A stretch of DNA of 9,641 nucleotides from Methanoculleus sp. UBA208 (GTDB lineage Archaea; Halobacteriota; Methanomicrobia; Methanomicrobiales; Methanoculleaceae), in contig NZ_DAFZ01000113.1 of the NCBI RefSeq assembly GCF_002498065.1, forward strand, positions 2,490 through 12,130, read 5' to 3'. Below, in pieces: positions 6,901 through 9,641 of the stretch. Numbering within the stretch: position 1 is the first letter of the stretch; each line of letters starts with the position of its first letter. Made by a program: the position numbers and the translations under genes. Below the pieces are notes generated by a model that saw nothing but the letters and a program-made list of their open reading frames with translations, was not told the origin of the DNA and searched no databases.

Positions 6901-8076
6901 TCATCGCTCGTTCCCGCCGGCAGGGGCCGTCTCGGCGAAGGCCTCGTCCGCATGAGGTTTTCCCTTCCCCGGGGAGGGCGCGAGATCGCTGTAGACCGCG
7001 AGGAGAGATCGTGCTATCGTGGACCAGGCCATGTCCGTCTTCAGTTTCGCATACCCCTGCTCTCCCATGCGCCGGCACGCTGCCGGGTCCTCGAGCAGGC
7101 TCACGATCGCGGCGGCAAGCGCGGCCGGGTCGCGGGGGGGCACGACGTAGCCGGTCTCCCCGTCATCGACGACCTCCGGCAGGCTCCCCACGTCCGTGAC
7201 CACCACCGGCCGCCGGAACCCGTATGCGGTCGGTATGACACCACTCTGGGACGCTTCGACGTACGGGAGCGCCACGACGCTCGCCTGCTGGAAGAGCCGT
7301 GCGCCTTCTTCGTAGGGTATCCTGTAGTTATAGACCTCGAATGCGTCCCGGCCCGCCATCGCCTCCTCGTACCTGTCGAAGTCCTCCCCCGTCCCGGCGA
7401 TGACGATCCGGGCGTCCGGGACTTTTTGGGTGATGAGCGGTTCTGCCCGGATCAGGTAGTCGAGCCCCTTGTAGCGGTGGATGCGGCCGAAGAAGAGAAC
7501 CCGGCGGCCGTCCGGCTCGAGATCGGGCTCCTCGAACTTCACGAACGGCGCCACCTCGTGCTCGCCGATCGGGATGACGTGTACCTTTTGTGCCGGGATG
7601 CGGTAGTTCTCCACAAGGATGTCCCGGAGCGCTTTCCCGTGAACGAAGATCCGGTCAGGGAGAACCCTTGATACGAAGAGGGTGAGCCGGTAGAGCAGCG
7701 AACCCGCATCCAGCAGACGATCCTCGCCGGGGTGCGGCTCGATGTCGTGGAACGTCGCCACCAGCGGATACTTCCTGAGCATGGGGAGGAGCGGGCAGAG
7801 CATGGGGTTGTTCACCTGGAAGTGGACGACGTCGGGAGCGAAGCCGTCGATTGCGGCGACGATCTCCCGGAGCAGGGGGTGGCACGACGGACCGAACCTC
7901 CCGGCGTACCGGGAGTAGCCGAATATGTGGACCTTCACCTTCGGGTCGATGCTCTCCACGTACTCCTCCGACCTGTAGTCCGGGAGCAGCAGCAGCACCT
8001 CGGTGTGCCGGGCAAGTTCGTTTGCCATCTGGATGGTGTAGTCGTAGAACCAGAAGGTCAGGCATGCCACTCGCAT
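6901..8076 (-). CDS. Glycosyltransferase family 4 protein
   Basis: A 391-residue soluble protein with the GT-B two-domain layout. The N-terminal acceptor domain (about 1-180) contains PDVVHFQ (81-87) and the TFHDIEPH stretch (108-115). The C-terminal nucleotide-sugar domain (about 190-360) contains FFGRIHRYKGLD, with Arg198 and Lys203 at the usual donor-phosphate positions, IAGTGED (226-232), and EASQSGVIPTAYGF followed by DVGSLPEV. The first Glu of the EX7E motif is Glu274, but the second is Pro282. I recall QSGV-P-AY variants in other GT4 enzymes, so I do not take it as inactivation. It probably transfers a sugar from an activated nucleotide donor to a lipid-linked or polysaccharide acceptor at the cytoplasmic membrane face; the sugar cannot be told. 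The last 25 or so residues are a low-complexity polar tail. The start is fixed by MRVACLTFW at the beginning of the first beta strand and by the TATA box 23 bases upstream. Confidence 0.92.
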   Translation of the reverse strand: MRVACLTFWFYDYTIQMANELARHTEVLLLLPDYRSEEYVESIDPKVKVHIFGYSRYAGRFGPSCHPLLREIVAAIDGFAPDVVHFQVNNPMLCPLLPMLRKYPLVATFHDIEPHPGEDRLLDAGSLLYRLTLFVSRVLPDRIFVHGKALRDILVENYRIPAQKVHVIPIGEHEVAPFVKFEEPDLEPDGRRVLFFGRIHRYKGLDYLIRAEPLITQKVPDARIVIAGTGEDFDRYEEAMAGRDAFEVYNYRIPYEEGARLFQQASVVALPYVEASQSGVIPTAYGFRRPVVVTDVGSLPEVVDDGETGYVVPPRDPAALAAAIVSLLEDPAACRRMGEQGYAKLKTDMAWSTIARSLLAVYSDLAPSPGKGKPHADEAFAETAPAGGNER

Positions 8077-8099
8077 AGGGGCACTCTCTGTGAAGAGAC

Positions 8100-8109
8100 C
8101 CTATATAGA
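8100..8109 (-). promoter_or_regulatory. TATA box of the GT4 gene (leaderless promoter)
   Basis: On the minus strand TCTATATAGG ends 23 bases before ATG 8076, identical in sequence and spacing to the flippase promoter at 3208-3217. The mRNA should begin at or very near the ATG. No good ribosome binding site is present between the box and the start. Confidence 0.75.
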
Positions 8110-8499
8110 CATTGCGCCGGGGAACGCCATTGGGCCGGATAGCGGCGGACAGGCGGGCAAGAGTCCGGCAGGCTCCTTCCCGGCGGCGTCCCGGATTCGG
8201 GCATTATCGCCCTTCTCCCGGCGGCGTCCGGGTCTTGTAACCCCCGATCCGGGCCGGCGGGATGATGCATGTGCCGTCTCACGCCGCTGTCCGGTGGTGG
8301 GGGCCGGAGGCCCGGGGGCGTACCGGCGCATGGAGCAGAATCCCCATCCGCTCTGCATGAAAGCGTTTCGAGGAGGGTCGTTTGGGCTGATCGGCAGAGA
8401 TGGGCGCGAATACTTATAAGTTTCGATTTTAATTTCAATAATTGTATAATATGTTTTTGCACTAATCGATATTTGATATATCATGTTTTTTCCCGGACT
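8110..8499. other. Divergent intergenic region, no gene supported
   Basis: This lies between the divergent GT4 and second beta-helix genes. Bases 8110-8410 are GC-rich and hold an exact 14-base direct repeat, TCCCGGCGGCGTCC, at 8178-8191 and 8216-8229 (38-base step). From about 8415 the DNA turns abruptly AT-rich and includes the 10-base palindrome TGATATATCA at 8474-8483. Short open frames exist in the GC-rich part, but they overlap on both strands and resemble no protein family. A small RNA cannot be excluded. Confidence 0.5.
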
Positions 8500-8546
8500 T
8501 TCCAGATTATGATGGCTGATATCCTGGAATAAACGATATCTGGAAT
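8500..8546 (+). promoter_or_regulatory. Candidate operator: three related half-sites
   Basis: TTCCAGAT (8500-8507) is an exact inverted copy of ATCTGGAA (8538-8545). Between them lies GATATCCTGGAAT (8518-8530), which is repeated as GATATCTGGAAT at 8535-8546 with one base missing, a 17-base step. The cluster ends about 19 bases before the TATA box at 8565, where an archaeal activator would bind. I do not recognise the motif, and no similar cluster is evident upstream of the first paralogue. Confidence 0.45.
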
Positions 8547-8564
8547 TTTATTTTGTGAATAAAA

Positions 8565-8573
8565 TATTTATAT
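8565..8573 (+). promoter_or_regulatory. TATA box of the second beta-helix gene
   Basis: TATTTATAT within an AT-rich stretch is centred about 51 bases before ATG 8620. Transcription would start near 8594, leaving a leader of about 25 bases that contains a GAGAGG ribosome binding site (8605-8610), 9 bases before the ATG. Confidence 0.7.
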
Positions 8574-8619
8574 GACAATTAAAAGACGGTAGTGATACCT
8601 CACAGAGAGGCTGAATGGC

Positions 8620-9641
8620 ATGACAGACAGGCGAAATATTCTAAGACTGGCTGCAGTACTTCTGGTGTGCTGCCTTATCCCGGCATTCTCCCCGGTAAGT
8701 GCTGCCGAGTCTGCAAGTCCGGCTACGCTCACCGTGGCTGCAAGCGATAGCACCGAACTGTCGAAGAACCAGGCAGACTATGTCTGTGACGGCGTCGACG
8801 ACCAGGCCGAGATCCAGGCGGCGCTCGCCGCACTGCCGGACGGCGGTACCGTCGTCCTGACCGAAGGCACGTTCAACTGTGCCGGCGTCATCGCGCCGCC
8901 GGCGGGCACGACGCTCTCCGGCCAGGGTCCGGATGCGACGAACCTTGTGTTCACCAACGACGGGCGCATCAGCGTCGACCAGGAGTCCATCACGCTGGAC
9001 GGGTTCCACATCGAGGGCAGCGGCTACAGCAGCGGCGTCAAGTGGCTCGGCGTGATGACCATCCGTGCAAGCCACGCGAAGATCCACAACATTGAGGGAA
9101 CGGCGGATACAAGCATCCAGGCAGTCTACCTCCTGATCCACGATCCGGCCGTCTACGCGCCGACCCTGGAGGACGTCGAGTTTGTCAACTGCAAGGCCGT
9201 GGACACCGGGACCTATGGGTTCCTCCACAACGCCTGGGGGTCGTCCAACAAAGTGATCAAGGATGTCCGCTACGACAACTGCGCTGCGATCAACTGCGGG
9301 AGCAAAGGCGCGTTCAACCCCTGGATCACCGGGTTCGACTTTGCGGAACTAAACGACATGGACGGCCTTAGGGTGACGAACTGCCTCGCGGAAGGCAACC
9401 TGGAGTCCGGGTTCCACTTCGAGTTCGATCCCACGGTGACGGACGCGGTTCTCGAGAACTGCGTGAGCAAGAACAACGGGCAGAAACCCTACCCGACGGT
9501 GCCCTACAAGCAGAGCGACATGTCGACCCACTACTTCGGGTGCGGCTACTACGCCCCGAACTGCGACGTGACGTTCAAGAACTGCACCGCGGAGAGCAAC
9601 TCGCTGTATGGGTTCTACGCGACGAACGGCGGCAAGCTCTA
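8620..9641 (+). CDS. Second secreted beta-helix protein (partial, runs off the window)
   Basis: The first 340 codons of a gene that stays open to the window end. The product starts MTDRRNILRL and has a hydrophobic signal peptide with a likely cleavage site after the Ala-rich PVSAA near residue 30. It then has the same beta-helix entry as the first protein: ASDS, DYVCDGV, EIQAALA, GTFNCAG. From GFHI onward the two proteins are nearly identical over long blocks, including the WLGVM, TGFDFAELNDMDGLRVTNC and GFHFEFDP segments. The Asn-Cys pair at each coil is kept. The signal peptide and first 70 or so mature residues are more diverged than the helix. Whether this copy also carries CARDB and dockerin-like parts lies outside the window. 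The start is supported by the signal peptide, the GAGAGG site and the TATA box. The role is presumed to match the paralogue: an exported surface or glycan-interacting protein. Confidence 0.9.
   Translation, partial: MTDRRNILRLAAVLLVCCLIPAFSPVSAAESASPATLTVAASDSTELSKNQADYVCDGVDDQAEIQAALAALPDGGTVVLTEGTFNCAGVIAPPAGTTLSGQGPDATNLVFTNDGRISVDQESITLDGFHIEGSGYSSGVKWLGVMTIRASHAKIHNIEGTADTSIQAVYLLIHDPAVYAPTLEDVEFVNCKAVDTGTYGFLHNAWGSSNKVIKDVRYDNCAAINCGSKGAFNPWITGFDFAELNDMDGLRVTNCLAEGNLESGFHFEFDPTVTDAVLENCVSKNNGQKPYPTVPYKQSDMSTHYFGCGYYAPNCDVTFKNCTAESNSLYGFYATNGGKL

Noticed and set aside
7231..7257. Loss of the second Glu of the EX7E motif in the GT4 enzyme read as inactivation
   Set aside because: The position holds Pro282, but I recall the same QSGV-P-AY pattern in other GT4 enzymes, and the donor-site Arg198, Lys203 and Glu301 are in place.
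8090..8532. Several overlapping short frames in the divergent gap
   Set aside because: They occur on both strands, are Gly/Arg/Pro-rich, lack ribosome binding sites and resemble no family.
1..9641. CRISPR arrays, insertion sequences, tRNA or rRNA genes
   Set aside because: I saw no regularly spaced short repeats, no transposase or terminal inverted repeats, and no tRNA or rRNA sequence.

Overview
The window most likely comes from a methanogenic archaeon of the Methanomicrobiales, possibly Methanoculleus. The coding DNA is GC-rich with archaeal-style promoters: TATA boxes about 25-30 bases before the start, AT-rich upstream patches and, for two genes, apparently leaderless transcripts. A DUF2206-type membrane protein and secreted beta-helix proteins of the kind common in methanogens support this. 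The genus is inferred from gene content and composition, not from a marker gene.

Layout. Bases 1-76 are almost pure G/C homopolymer and look like a sequencing or assembly artefact, followed by an AT-rich leader region. Bases 420-2990 (+) encode a secreted protein with a signal peptide, a pectate-lyase-like right-handed beta-helix, two nearly identical CARDB domains and a C-terminal dockerin-like double calcium-binding repeat. Bases 3241-4482 (+) encode a polysaccharide flippase of the Wzx/RfbX type. It converges on two minus-strand genes: 4510-6717, a large DUF2206 polytopic membrane protein, and 6901-8076, a GT4-family glycosyltransferase. After a 543-base divergent intergenic region, 8620 to the window end (+) holds the first 340 codons of a second beta-helix protein, closely related to the first. 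It has no stop codon inside the window.

How the genes may fit together. The three central genes look like part of a cell-surface glycan pathway: a cytoplasmic sugar transferase, a lipid-linked oligosaccharide flippase and a large membrane protein that I suspect is a GT-C-fold transferase working outside the membrane. The flanking secreted beta-helix proteins could be surface proteins, glycan-binding proteins or substrates for that glycan. No enzymatic activity is proven by the sequence.

Points most worth a second look: the same 10-base TATA element at exactly the same distance from the start codons of the flippase and GT4 genes; the pair of direct paralogues bracketing the glycan genes; the DUF2206 protein as a candidate glycosyltransferase; the dockerin-like end with tryptophan at a cohesin-recognition position; and a cluster of half-sites just upstream of the second beta-helix promoter.
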